Shown here: positions 1 through 10,352 of the stretch, piece after piece
How positions within the stretch are numbered: the stretch's first letter is position 1
Layout of the letters: each line of letters starts with the position of its first letter
NCBI GenBank assembly: GCA_038030265.1
Contig: CM075943.1
Coordinates: forward strand, 9,920,001-9,984,000
Length of the DNA: 64,000 bases
Direction: 5' to 3'
Source: Corythucha ciliata
Taxonomy: Eukaryota; Arthropoda; Insecta; Hemiptera; Tingidae
The notes under the pieces: generated by a model
Databases searched by the model: none
Told to the model about the DNA's origin: nothing
Seen by the model: the letters and a program-made list of their open reading frames with translations, nothing else
Program-made: the position numbers and the translations under genes

Positions 1-146
1 ACGATTTTATGATTTTGACTTTCTATACCACGGCCTAAATGTCATTCATAATTGATTGATATCGTTCTAACTTATGAGGTTCGACTCGATTGTCGCATGA
101 ATGAAATGCACTTTTCCCGACAGGCTGCTGTCGGAACAAAACTTTT
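1..146. repeat. Partial copy of the palindrome family's inner segment
   Basis: These bases repeat positions 2189-2334 in the same orientation with only a few differences. The match stops at a T-run, after which the left arm of the long inverted repeat begins. The window therefore opens inside, or beside, a further copy of the same repeat family. It contains a small hairpin built on ccgacaggctgctgtcgg. No gene is seen. Confidence 0.75.
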
Positions 147-471
147 TTTATTTCGATCTATTCCGAATTTAAATGAACTAAAACCCAGCCCAAAGTTTAT
201 TAGCGCACAGTAGTCTCTGTGAAGGCCCATCGTCAGGTAAGGTTCTTGTTTTACACACCACCCCATTCTTTTAGGAACAACCTCTACAGAAACCGCAGTG
301 AGGAAGTTGCACATTTTCCAAACATATTTTTTTCTGGTAGAACACATAGATATATGAATATAAAAACGTGCAAAAAAAATTAAATTGGCCTAAAAATATT
401 TTTTTTTTTTAATTAATAAAAATAGAAAATTTTTGACGTCACGAATGCGTACTCTGTCCTTGTCTTACTAT

Positions 472-878
472 ATAGTCGACTCTTGTTATAGCGTCTCTTG
501 ATACAACGAGAACCTTAGTATAACGAGTTGAAAGCTTGGTCCCCTGAAAAATTCTCGATAGTGCGAGAAAAAACTATGCATTTTTTGACACTCGATACTA
601 CGAGACTTTTCTTTCCTTGCTGTGACCTGAACACGCTATACAACGAGGTAAGGCCCCCGTTCGACTTGCTATAGCGAGGTCCCTTCCACTCGAAATAACT
701 ATGTTCCGCTGACGATGCTTCTTTTTGGCTTCCTAAACTCCTCTCTAGTCGGTCACTCTTGTTAGAACGAATTTTTTTCAGGTTTTTTTGATACAACGAG
801 CTCTTTTTATAGCGAAAACTCGATATTACGAGTAATTCTCACCGTCCCTTGAGAATCGTTATATCAAGAGTCGACTGT
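472..878. mobile_element. Tigger/pogo-like MITE, left arm
   Basis: A ~405-bp element bounded by ~23-bp terminal inverted repeats built on agtcgactcttg followed by a TATA-rich segment. It lies at a TA dinucleotide, the target used by the Tc1/mariner superfamily. The interior is a run of variants of 'tatacaacgag' and 'cgatattacgag' and encodes no protein. Assignment to the pogo/Tigger group is inferred from terminus style and the TA target. Confidence 0.55.
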
Positions 879-1008
879 ATTGTGTGTCACTCGACATGAG
901 GCACAGTTATACCTGCCTCACTTCATTTTCCGGGGCAACATAGTTATTATTTGTCAAGCTGGTTCATTATCATTTTAAAAAGAGTCGTTTGAATTTTGTG
1001 ACTAAAGC

Positions 1009-1143
1009 CCCATGCACACGATGCATTTTTTAAAGGAGGATTGTCTGCCTGTTTAAAAAAATCATCCGGTCGCTACCCGGGATCATATGTTTTTTTTCAT
1101 CCTGCATGTAATCCTCCTTCAAAAAATGCATCGTGTGCATGGG
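1009..1143. mobile_element. 135-bp foldback MITE, left arm
   Basis: A compact element with ~34-bp near-perfect terminal inverted repeats that begin cccatgcacacgatgc, separated by a ~65-bp centre. It has no coding capacity. The mirrored copy lies at 3076-3210, so it was present before the large inverted repeat formed. Confidence 0.7.
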
Positions 1144-1767
1144 ACTTAATAGTTAGTGCATTTCATTTTAGTGCATTTCATTCAAAAAATGCACTATTGG
1201 TCTCGCCCTGATGGTCGCACATATGGGTTGTGAAACTTTTTTTTCACGTTTCAGAACCCCTAGAACACGAATCCGAGGTCGGTTCGATTTGCTATATATA
1301 TATTTATGGCCCTTTTTTTTTTAGCACGATCACGGTCGCAATTTTTGACTTAGGGCAACCAAATTTGGTCTAAAAATCAATAGCGTGAATATCTCGGACG
1401 AGTTCGTGATCCAGATGAATCGGTCCACGGGAACGGTGTGAAAGAGGGGTTTGAATTAGTTGAAAATTCGCTACCGCACGGCTGTTGCTGCAATTGCCCC
1501 CAAAATTGACTCGAGTAATGAAAAATGAACGCGCTTTCGTATGAGACCCTAGTGAACCAAATCCGTTGATATGGCAGGGGAGTTCTCGGCGGAGGGGAGC
1601 TATTAAATTAACGCTATGCCTTACTGGACCACCCAATTACCAAAAAAAATCATTGACATTGTATTTTGAGCCGTCTCTTTTATTTTATTTGCCTACAGCC
1701 TAATAAATATTGAGTAAAAAATTCCGAGGTGGGCCAAAAAGGGAGGAACAAAAAAAAAAATTAAAAA

Positions 1768-1845
1768 AAAAATTGTTTCGGATTCGAACCCAGGCACTCC
1801 GCATTCCGCAATGGTGAAATTGTGACATACCATTTAACCTAATGT
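1768..1845 (-). ncRNA. tRNA-like Pol III promoter segment, left arm
   Basis: On the minus strand a B-box-like ggttcgaatcc (1780-1790) lies ~40 bp downstream of an A-box-like taggttaaatgg (1830-1841). It is followed by A/T homopolymer runs that read as T-tracts on the minus strand. The T-arm is nearly formed, but the anticodon arm does not fold into a standard 7-nt loop. This is a tRNA-derived (SINE-head-like) sequence rather than a functional tRNA. Confidence 0.4.
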
Positions 1846-2360
1846 AACTGATCTGAAAATTAACGTAATCTGAAAAAAGTTTTGTTCCGACAGCAGCCTG
1901 TCGGGAGAAGTGCATTTCATTCATGCGACAATCGAGTCAAACCTCATAAGTTAGAACGATATCAATCAATTATGAATGAAATTTAGGCCGGAATAAAGAT
2001 TTTAATTGCAAATAACTCCTCTAACAAGAGTCCGCCTTCCCATATCGTATAGGCAACCAAACCGACTCTGTTTCATTAACTCTGTTCACCGTTGTATGGT
2101 ATATTTATTATATTTACATTTTTCATTTTCATCACTTTGTTTCCCCTCAGTTGGTGCCAAAAAAGGGGCCTGCGGTAAAAAGAAACACGATTTTATGATT
2201 TTGACTTTCTATACCACGGCCTAAATGTCATTCATAATCGATTGATATCGTTCTAACTTATGAGGTTCGACTCGATTGTCGCATGAATGAAATGCACTTC
2301 TCCCGACAGGCTGCTGTCGGAACAAAACTTTTTTCAGATTACGTTAATTTTCAGATCAGT

Positions 2361-2442
2361 TAAATTAGGTTAAATGGTATGTCACTATTTCACCATTGCG
2401 GAATGCGGAGTGCCTGGGTTCGAATCCAAGACAATTTTTTTT
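2361..2442 (+). ncRNA. tRNA-like Pol III promoter segment, right arm
   Basis: Mirror copy of the left-arm segment. A-box-like taggttaaatgg is at 2366-2377, B-box ggttcgaatcc at 2417-2427, and a nine-T run that could end Pol III transcription is at 2434-2442. Box spacing is within the normal range for tRNA genes and tRNA-derived SINEs. A proper anticodon arm is absent, so it is not called as a tRNA gene. Confidence 0.45.
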
Positions 2443-3075
2443 TAAATTTTTTTTGTTCCTCCCTTTTTGGCCCACCTCAGGATTTTTTACTCAAGATTTA
2501 TTAAGGCTGTAGGCAAATCAAATAAAAGAGACGGCTCAAAATACAATCTCAATGAAATTTTTTGGTAATTGGGTGGTCCAGTAAAGCATAGCGTTCATTT
2601 AATAGCTCCCCTCCGCCGAGAACTCCCCTGCCATATCAACGGATTCGGTTCACAAAGGTCTCATTCGAAAGCGCGTTCATTTCTCATTACTCGAGTCAAT
2701 TTTGGGGGCAATTGCAGCAACAGCCGTGCGGTAGCGAATTTTCAACTAATTCAAACCCCTCTTTCACACCGTTCCCGTGGACCGATTCATCTGGATCACG
2801 AACTCGTCCGAGATATTCACGCTATTGATTTTTAGACCAAATTTGGTTGCCCTAAGTCAAAAATTGCGACCGTGATCGTGCTAACAAGCGAGGGGCCATA
2901 TATATAAATATATATATATATATATAGCAAATCGAACCGACCTCGGATTCGTGTTCTAGGGGTTCTGAAACGTGAAAAAAAAGTATCACAACCCATATGT
3001 GCGACCATCAGGGCGAGACCAATAGTGCATTTTTTGAATGAAATGCACTAAAATGAAATGCACTAACTATTAAGT

Positions 3076-3210
3076 CCCATGCACACGATGCATTTTTTGA
3101 AGGAGGATTACATGCAGGATGAAAAAAAACATATGATCCCGGGTAGCGACCGGATGATTTTTTTAAACAGGCAGACAATCCTCCTTTAAAAAATGCATCG
3201 TGTGCATGGG
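3076..3210. mobile_element. 135-bp foldback MITE, right arm
   Basis: Mirror copy of the element at 1009-1143, with the same long terminal inverted repeats and non-coding centre. Confidence 0.7.
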
Positions 3211-3339
3211 GCTTTAGTCACAAAATTCAAACGACTCTTTTTAAAATGATAATGAACCAGCTTGACAAATAATAACTATGTTGCCCCGGAAAATGAAGTG
3301 AGGCAGGTATAACTGTGCCTCATGTCGAGTGACACACAA

Positions 3340-3748
3340 TACAGTCGACTCTTGATATAACGATTCTCAAGGGACGGTGAGAATTACTCGTAATATCGAG
3401 TTTTCGCTATAAAAAGAGCTCGTTGTATAAAAAAAAACCTGAAAAAAATTCGTTCTAACAAGAGTGACCGACTAGAGAGGAGTTTAGGAAGCCAAAAAGA
3501 AGCATCGTCAGCGGAACATAGTTATTTCGAGTGGAAGGGACCTCGCTATAGCAAGTCGAACGGGGGCCTTACCTCGTTGTATAGCGTGTTCAGGTCACAG
3601 CAAGGAAAGAAAAGTCTCGTAGTATCGAGTGTCAAAAAATGCACAGTTTTTTCTCGCACTATCGAGAATTTTTCAGGGGACCAAGCTTTCAACTCGTTAT
3701 ACTAAGGTTCTCGTTGTATCAAGAGACGCTATAACAAGAGTCGACTAT
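3340..3748. mobile_element. Tigger/pogo-like MITE, right arm
   Basis: Mirror copy of the element at 472-878. The termini again read acagtcgactcttg at a TA site, and the interior of 'cgagttttcgctat'-type segments has no long ORF. Confidence 0.55.
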
Positions 3749-4077
3749 ATAGTAAGACAAGGACAGAGTACGCATTCGTGACGTCAAAAATTTTCTATTT
3801 TTATTAATTAAAAAAAAAAAATATTTTTAGGCCAATTTAATTTTTTTTGCACGTTTTTATATTCATATATCTATGTGTTCTACCAGAAAAAAATATGTTT
3901 GGAAAATGTGCAACTTCCTCACTGCGGTTTCTGTAGAGGTTGTTCCTAAAAGAATGGGGTGGTGTGTAAAACAAGAACCTTACCTGACGATGGGCCTTCA
4001 CAGAGACTACTGTGCGCTAATAAACTTTGGGCTGGGTTTTAGTTCATTTAAATTCGGAATAGATCGAAATAAAAAAA

Positions 4078-5092
4078 GGAAGAAGAGAAATGCCAAATTA
4101 CACAATTCATAAAACTACAGTTATTCCAAATTTTATAGGCAGTACCTACGCCAACAGAATGAATAAAACAATAAAATCAATAATTTTCTTGTCTGGTCCA
4201 TTATTGACAAAATCAGTCGTCCGCTCAGTACTATTGTTATAATACCGCATAATATTCCCTTCATTGCACATGATGGCTCTTGTCCTTTTTTCTCTCTCAA
4301 GAAGATTCAACGCCATGCTTGAATAGTCAGTTTCCAGGCCACTGTATAAGGTTCAATGGAAGAGTGGCAGTTTCCCTTTGATGTCCCTTGTCATTTTTGT
4401 GAAGAAAATAATGTTTCTGCGGAGTACAATTTCATGGGTTTCAGCTTATTGGTGGAGGGGGGGTTGGGTTCTGAAATTGTCAGTAAGTGTAAAAGGAATG
4501 CCTGTTGAGATCTGATCCAGGCATGAAAGGGTGATGCTTATCACCGGGGTACAACACACGTGATTCCTCACACAAAGACACCTACTGTGTGTTTCGGGCG
4601 GACCTTCTCGCGAAGGATAAGACCCCCTCCCCCCCTGAGTTGTATCTAAAGAACAGATAGTCCAAAAAATTCCGTTTGGATCACAACTAATAAGCAATTT
4701 TGTGTGGTCTCAAAGTGTACTTAGTAGGTTTTCATGCCAGTCGCACTTGTTAAGGATTTATGAATGAAAATTTGAAAAAAATACTAAAATTTGCCGTTTT
4801 TCGCCGATATCTCAAAACGCAACACGAAATTTTGTTGGATAATTTCAGATTCGGGTTCAGCGCCCCATAAAACATAAAAATCTAATGTAAACCCGAGGTT
4901 TTAATTTTTTTTCCACGTCCAAATACGTAGGAACTTGACAAATTCAGTGAAATTATTTGATTACAGATAAATTAACGAGAACAATGGATTTTGTCGAGGA
5001 CTACGTCATTTATCCCTCAAGTGCTACACGTTATCATCGTTATAGAAGTATTAAGATTTCGTTGAAGGCACTAATTGTTGTGCCTCTCACGG
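4078..5092. other. Intergenic stretch upstream of the first lipase gene
   Basis: AT-rich sequence with no ORF of convincing composition, no recognised repeat and no RNA gene. It presumably holds the promoter of the lipase gene starting at 5093, but I see no clear TATA box or initiator. Confidence 0.5.
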
Positions 5093-6471
5093 ATGAACAT
5101 CCAAATGCTACGATTAATTGCACTTTTCTGTGTGCTGAGTGTCGTATCAGTCGTATCAGGTAACGACAATACTCAATATCCGTGATTTAATATTGATGAA
5201 GTCCGGACGTCGTCCTTATTTCCATAGGGGGAAGCAGTAGTTCCACTCTTTTGAGGGCTTTGCTTCCAAAAATACTGGAGGAACTTGATGTCACGTCTGA
5301 AAGTGACGAGTACCTCAGTGATGTTCTGTTCTACTTGTACACAAGGTATTGGCTACATCAAACAAAGCACTTGTACCTCAAGTGAAAATCGTTTTATGTT
5401 TAGGGAAAACAAGGCTGACCCAACTCAAGTATTCCTCAACAATATAACCAGTATCAACGAGTCAAATTTTAGTTCTTCTAGGCCGACTAAAATCCTTGTA
5501 CACGGTTGGCTTGATGACTTGTCGAAGGATATGATTCAGCTGAACAAAAATGGTTTGTTTAACTTTAGATGTTTGAAGTGACAGTCGACCCCCCCAAATT
5601 GTATTTCTTTTCAGAATTTCTAGCAAATTACGATGTCAACGTAGTGGCGGTTGACTGGAGTGCATTCGCCGGCGACCTTTTATATTTTACTTGCGTAAAA
5701 AAAGTCCCCATCGTTGGCAATTACATCGGTCAATTTATTAACTTTTTGATTACAAAAGTGTCTGTAAACGCTTCGGACGTCCACATAATTGGGCACAGCT
5801 TAGGAGCACACGTGTCGGGCTTTGCTGGGAAAGCGTTACAGAAAGACGGTTACAACATCTCTAGAATTTCAGGTACAGTGGTCTCACTATCCGTTCTTAT
5901 ACACCGTGAGCTTAGTCAATTTTTTCTTCAAGGTTTGGACCCGGCTTGGCCAGGTTATTACACAGCGGACAACAACTCGAGGCTTGCGGCTTCTGATGCG
6001 CAATATGTTGACGTGATTCACACCTGTGCTTACATCGCAGGGTTTCCGAAAGACATCGGTCAAGCGGATTTCTATCCAAACGGTGGTGTTCATCCTCAAC
6101 CGGGTTGTTCTATTTTAGACTTGGGTATAAAATTTTCACATTTAAGAAATGACTTTGTGCAAAATTGATTCGTGATCACGATGGGGACTTATAGCGTGCA
6201 GTCATAAACGAGCCTACAAATTCTACGCTCTATCTATCAACGAAACAAATGACTTCTCGGCCCAGTCATGTGAGTACGTTTCTCTTGGCAAAGCTCACGA
6301 CTGCTCCGAAGGGGAAAGCTTGGCTCGAATGGGATACCCCGCGAATAAAGAACAGTACGTCGAGCATCGGACGTTAATGCATTTCTCAGCTATTTTTATT
6401 CATAACTTTCCAGGGATCTTGGCACCTTCTATCTGCAAACAAGTGAAAGCTCACCTTACGCTCTGGGATAA
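5093..6471 (+). CDS. Secreted lipase, pancreatic lipase / PLA1 family (copy 1)
   Basis: A seven-exon gene: exons 5093-5159, 5228-5345, 5404-5552, 5615-5872, 5933-6124, 6195-6354 and 6414-6471. All introns are GT-AG with consistent phase, giving 333 residues. The N-terminus is a signal peptide (MNIQMLRLIALFCVLSVVSV) directing secretion. The nucleophile Ser173 sits in GHSLGAH, the acid Asp200 in GLDPAWPGY, and the likely catalytic His265 in ACSHKRAY. The Asp-His spacing (~65 residues) and the short loop between conserved cysteines give a short lid, as in phospholipase A1 and related neutral lipases. Substrate (triglyceride or phospholipid) cannot be decided from sequence. Compared with the paralogues at 6946-8331 and 24762-26132, this copy has one additional intron (6125-6194) and a different N-terminal segment. 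The C-terminal PLAT domain of vertebrate pancreatic lipase is absent, as is usual in insect members. The start is chosen because only this ATG gives a signal peptide in the spliced frame. Confidence 0.88.
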
Positions 6472-6917
6472 AAACAGGGCGCGCCGTGCATATCTTATGA
6501 TGAGCTAAGCAGTTGTGTTTGCATCCTCGTTTAAACCAGCTTAATATAATTCAGACTTCTCCACAACTTCATTATTCTATCGTCAACCACAAACCAAACA
6601 CAACTCGCGTGTAAAGTGACGCTTTCGCCACTCGCTGTGAAATATACCATTACATACTATTGGAACATTCCAAAATACACTTTTACGGGTATGGAGAGCG
6701 TTGTTATTCTCAGATTGTTTTGCCCAGCCCTCCAAAGAAATGCCAAGTTTAACGTAAATATGAATGAAAATCGCAACCAGAATGGAATGTCTTTCATTGT
6801 TTCTTCGTTATCAATGTTGGTAGGAAGGGAAAGGGATAGTCAGGATTATCAGATCTCAACGACACTTTTTCTGAAGACGCCTCCTATGAAGTGTTCTGTG
6901 AATTATGAAAGAAGCTT
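6472..6917. other. Intergenic region between convergent lipase genes
   Basis: Short AT-rich spacer between the stop of the plus-strand lipase and the 3' end of the minus-strand lipase. The last ~130 bp (from about 6790) belong to the block duplicated at 24610. No ORF or RNA gene is supported. Confidence 0.5.
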
Positions 6918-6923
6918 TTTATT
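6918..6923 (-). promoter_or_regulatory. Polyadenylation signal of lipase copy 2
   Basis: AATAAA on the minus strand, 23 bp past the stop codon of the lipase gene. The equivalent hexamer is conserved in the duplicate at 24734-24739. Confidence 0.6.
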
Positions 6924-6945
6924 CGTCTTAATTTCAGTGCAATAA

Positions 6946-8331
6946 TTAAACATTTTCCGCGTAGGGGTAATCCGCAGTGGTTCTCAAGTAGAATACGCCT
7001 CGATCTCTGAAAATTGAATTGAATTCATAGTTAAATATACATTAAAGACATCACATGGTGAAGGCATTTACTTTTCTACACCAGCAGGGTACCCCATCAA
7101 GGCTGTTTCATCGGAACAGCCCAAACGAATGCCAAATATAACTTCTTCGCACTTTTCCGATTCAAATACATTCGATGCGTTGACTGACGCCGCAAAGTAT
7201 TTCCAAGCAATGTTATGACTGCAGATGCCCAAATCAACGATGAAACAACCCGGCTGTGGATCAGTTCCACCGTTGGGATAGAAATCAGCCTGGCAAATTG
7301 GACTCATAAAGCCCACGAATCCGCTACAAGTGTGTATACAGTCGACGTAATCGGCGTCCGTCTTTGCGAGCCGCTCTGTAGGCTTGTCGAAACTGTATCC
7401 GGGAAGAGCCGCGTCCAGACCTGAAGACAATCTCTTTTTTTTGCACATTTAAAAATCAGTTAAGACGAAAGAAGAGTACCAGAAATCCTGGAAACATTAA
7501 AGCCCTGAGATTGCACGTATTTCCCAGCGAAACCCGACACGTGAGCTCCTAAACTGTGTCCAATAAGATGTAACTGCGCAGGTCTGACGGATGCGTTTGT
7601 GACTAAGAATTCAAGAAATTCTCCAACGTATTTCCCAACGGCAGGTACTTCACTTATTACGATTGGATAGAGTATGTTCGTAGACAGAGAACTCCAGTCC
7701 ACCGCGATTACATTGACGTTGTAGTTGGCCAGAAACGCTAAGGCAATAAAATATTCAAGTTTAAAGTTTTTTTTTTTTTTTTAACGGCGAGTAATGACAC
7801 CATGTTCACCATTTTTGTTCATTTGAATCATTCCTGAACGTAAATTGTTCTCGAATCCATGAATAAGTACTTTCGTTAACCTTGACGCGTTCAAATTCGA
7901 CTCAACTATGCTTGTGAGGTTATTTAGATAAAGTTGCTGGGGAATTTCAGAGTTCTCCCTAAATAATTATCAGGCTATTATTAAGTGATTGCAGATTTTT
8001 TTGATGCTAGAAGGACGGTTTGTGCGTACCTTGAGTACAAGAAGAATTTCACGTCGTTTTCATAGTCGATTGTGTCGTCGTACATTCCTGTCTCGTATGA
8101 CCCAACATCTCCAGCATCGATAATAATTCGGTTACCGTCGGGGTCTATGAAGGCACCTGGTCTTCTCGGTCCTTCAGAATGGTTCGTTGCATACTCCGCG
8201 TCTAAATTACCTAGATAAATAAATTAATAAAACCTGAACATTCATCAAAGTTGACATTAAAATTGCAAGTCCATCCTCTATTTACCAGCGGCAAGACCTG
8301 CCCCAATCAGGAATAAACACCACCAATACAT
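6946..8331 (-). CDS. Secreted lipase, pancreatic lipase / PLA1 family (copy 2)
   Basis: Six exons on the minus strand: 8331-8286, 8210-8030, 7958-7810, 7737-7480, 7420-7072 and 7006-6946. They have GT-AG introns and consistent phases, for 347 residues. Exon 1 encodes a short hydrophobic leader (MYWWCLFLIGAGLAA) consistent with secretion. The nucleophile Ser187 is in GHSLGAH, the acid Asp214 in GLDAALPGY, and the catalytic His280 in ICSHNIAWKY. The ~66-residue Asp-His distance again implies a short lid. Cysteines flanking the lid are conserved. After the leader comes a ~55-residue acidic segment (GSYETGMYDD) unlike copy 1. Exons 3 and 4 are 149 and 258 nt, exactly as in copy 1, so the genes share ancestry. 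The exon-5 region is uninterrupted where copy 1 has an intron. No frameshift or stop is seen, so it is probably functional. Lipid substrate unknown. Confidence 0.87.
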
Positions 8332-9173
8332 ATTGTAAATAATTCGGAACACGCGACAATGAACATTGTGGCAACAGAGACCCAGCCATCGACGTCTTAT
8401 GGTGCTGATAACGATCCTCAAGGTTGATACGATCTTCAAGTCGACCAATCATAGAAAGTAATTATTGCGCAGTAAAATGCGCTCAAATAAATCAACCAAA
8501 TGTAAATAGTAGTCTATTAATTTAATATTTCTTAAGTGGTCCCACAAAGGATTTGTCAAGTGTTTAGAATTCTCTCGCTACTGATCGAGTAAAGGTCAAA
8601 ATCACGTGAACCGATAAGGCCAACAATAAAATTCCATAGTCACTATCTTTCCCACCACTTCAACGGTCAATCAAATCTTGGGCAGGTGCAAGTGAAGAAA
8701 AAATCCAGACTTCCCACAATTTTATTGATGTTTTTTTTTCCCCCCAGCAATTTTGATTTCAGCGAGAAATTACACCAGGAAAAACGAGACGTGTGATCTT
8801 GAGTTGTACGTTGAAAAGACCAAACTTAAACGGCGCGGTATGCGAGCTGGTTCTTCGCCGCAGGAATCTGCCTCTGCTGATGTTGAGAGAGGCGCAATAA
8901 AGAATAAACCTACACTGGGAAAAAGAGTCGGTTCCGGAACTCGGTTGAAACAGTAGTTTCAACCGTTAAACTTAACCGTGAAAAAAAAACAAAAAAAAAA
9001 CGTCATTCTGTTAAAGACGGCTCCAACAGTTATTTGTTCGGTTAAGAGTGCAAACAACCGTCAAAAACACTCTTTTACCGTGTATTTAACAGACTTTTCT
9101 ACACTTTCACGTGCTTAACCGTACAAACAAAGTCGGTTGAGCTGAAAACTTGTCACCCAGCCGGTGTGAGTAG
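8332..9173. other. Intergenic region upstream of lipase copy 2
   Basis: Positions 8332-8750 belong to the duplicated lipase block and should include its promoter. No TATA box is evident, but a short inverted motif (acaatgaacattgt) lies ~30 bp upstream of the ATG in both duplicates. From ~8930 the sequence carries repeated 'aaccgtt'-like words that lead into the minisatellite. A 67-codon reading frame at 8753-8956 follows a splice-acceptor-like pyrimidine tract, but I cannot connect it to any protein. Confidence 0.4.
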
Positions 9174-9573
9174 CGGTAAAACCGAGTTGAATGACTGTGA
9201 AATCAAGTTGGAATGATGGGGAAACCGAGCTGAATGACAATGAAACCGAGTTGAGCGACCATGTTACCGTGTTCAATGACGGTGAAATCGAGCTGAATGA
9301 TGACGGTAAAACCGAGTTGAACGACCGTATTACCGACCTGGATGAAGGTAAAACAGAGTTGGACGACGGTGAAATCAAGTTGGAATAATGGAGAAACCGA
9401 GTTGAATGACGGTGAAACCGAGTTGAGCGACCATGTTACCGAGTTGAATGACGGTAAAGCCGAGTTGAACGGTCGTGTTACCGAGATGAATGACGGTAAA
9501 ACCGAGCGAAGTGACGGTAAAGCAGAACTCAATGACGACGGTGAAGTCGAGTTGAATGACGGTAAACCCGGCT
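9174..9573. repeat. 21-bp minisatellite
   Basis: About 19 head-to-tail units of a 21-bp repeat close to ggtaaaaccgagttgaatga, varying at several positions. Because the unit is a multiple of three, reading frames stay open and translate to seven-residue repeats such as GKTELND and GETELSD. Two frame-breaking indels near 9385 and 9300 split them. The array ends ~20 bp before the target-site duplication of the hAT-like element at 9600. Coding status is not supported beyond the open frame. Confidence 0.85.
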
Positions 9574-9590
9574 CCATGGCCACTAATGTC

Positions 9591-9599
9591 AAATGTACT
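9591..9599. repeat. Target-site duplication, left side of hAT-like copy 1
   Basis: aaatgtact is found directly before the left terminus and again at 16597-16605 directly after the right terminus. Eight of the nine bases would be the duplication typical of hAT elements. Confidence 0.8.
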
Positions 9600-10057
9600 C
9601 AGGGGTGAGCAAATTACAGCTTTTTGCGTAATTAATTACAAATTACAAATTACTTCCAAAAACGCGGATTAATTACAAATTACCAATTACTTTTCACTTC
9701 CACGAATAATTACAAATTACAATTACTGTAATTGAATTACTTTTTCAATTACCAATTACCCAAGAGCTGGATTTGTGGAACACGCAAGCGTCTTGCTCTT
9801 GTTCACTGTCATTTTTTTAGTGCGTCCAGCCAACAATCGAATGTCAGAACAGATCTTTGTGATAGGAAGCAGGAACAGCATAGCCCCAAAATGCCAAACG
9901 CGTCGCATGAGTAGGGTTGCGAAATATCCGGGGTCAAATTTGCTAATTTGGCTAATTTTGCCCCACATCCCAGCCTGCGAACTGTCACGGGGAACCCCGG
10001 ATAGTCATGGTTTGCTAATTTCGCTAATGGCTGATTCGTGGTCTCGTGATGCAACGT

Positions 10058-10212
10058 TGTTATGTATGAGGGAGGATAGAGTAGGAAGAAAACGCCTTCA
10101 TGAGGTGAGATGTATATTTGTAAGAAGCTCATGACCAACTAACGAGGGGGCAAATGAGATGTATACGTTTCGAGTGGCGCATGCCCATGGATTAATAATC
10201 GGGTATATAATA
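10058..10212 (-). repeat. 3' LTR of the mag-type Gypsy element
   Basis: 155 bp, nearly identical to 14767-14921. On the plus strand it runs tgttatgtatgag ... gggtatataata. On the element's strand it opens TATTATATACC, which can serve as the TATA box of the LTR promoter. Confidence 0.9.
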
Positions 10213-10223
10213 GTCTCCCTCTG
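10213..10223 (-). other. Polypurine tract of the mag-type Gypsy element
   Basis: On the element's strand AGAGGGAGAC ends exactly at the start of the 3' LTR, the position where the RNA primer for second-strand synthesis is cleaved in LTR retrotransposons. Confidence 0.65.
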
Positions 10224-10352
10224 TAGTTTGAAAACAATAAACATTCGAAAAGTAAGAAGCAATAAAAATTAATATTAAGCAGATGGAAACAAAGCTAAAG
10301 TGAAAATAACAGGAAAATGAAAGAAAAGTAAAATGAACAATAAAAAAAAATT

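Larger units (their letters stand above)
143..4077. repeat. Long inverted repeat with ~1.85-kb arms
   Basis: Positions ~143-1990 and ~2215-4077 are reverse complements of each other. Short conceptual reading frames on the minus strand of the left arm recur almost unchanged on the plus strand of the right arm (72-347 against 3873-4112; 1370-1636 against 2569-2835). The arms differ by scattered substitutions and small indels and are separated by ~225 bp. Each arm carries, in mirrored order, a ~405-bp Tigger/pogo-like MITE, a 135-bp foldback element and a tRNA-like Pol III promoter segment. A partial third copy lies at 47980-48490, so this is a dispersed family rather than a local accident. No transposase is encoded. 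It could be a foldback-type non-autonomous transposon, or a head-to-head pair made when a composite repeat duplicated in inverted orientation. Confidence 0.85.
6790..8750. repeat. Segmental duplication, unit A (lipase 2 block)
   Basis: This block matches 24610-26555 in the same orientation across the whole gene, its introns and flanks. About 90 bp upstream of the two start codons is almost identical. The match fades near 8750 and 26555. It is an ordinary tandem gene duplication later split by transposon insertions. Confidence 0.85.

Noticed and set aside
72..347. 91-codon frame repeated at 3873-4112
   Set aside because: The frame recurs only because the DNA is an inverted repeat. The protein has no recognisable domain and the frame is different at the ends of the two copies.
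1768..1845. A functional tRNA gene
   Set aside because: Only the A and B boxes and a T-arm are recognisable. The anticodon arm and acceptor stem do not form, so it is kept as a tRNA-like promoter.
8753..8956. 67-codon basic frame preceded by a splice-acceptor-like tract
   Set aside because: No second exon, no similarity, and overlapping frames of equal length on the other strand. Not enough to call a gene.
9191..9608. Open reading frames of 60-129 codons on both strands
   Set aside because: They are by-products of a 21-bp minisatellite whose unit is a multiple of three. No start context, splice sites or conserved protein supports them as genes.
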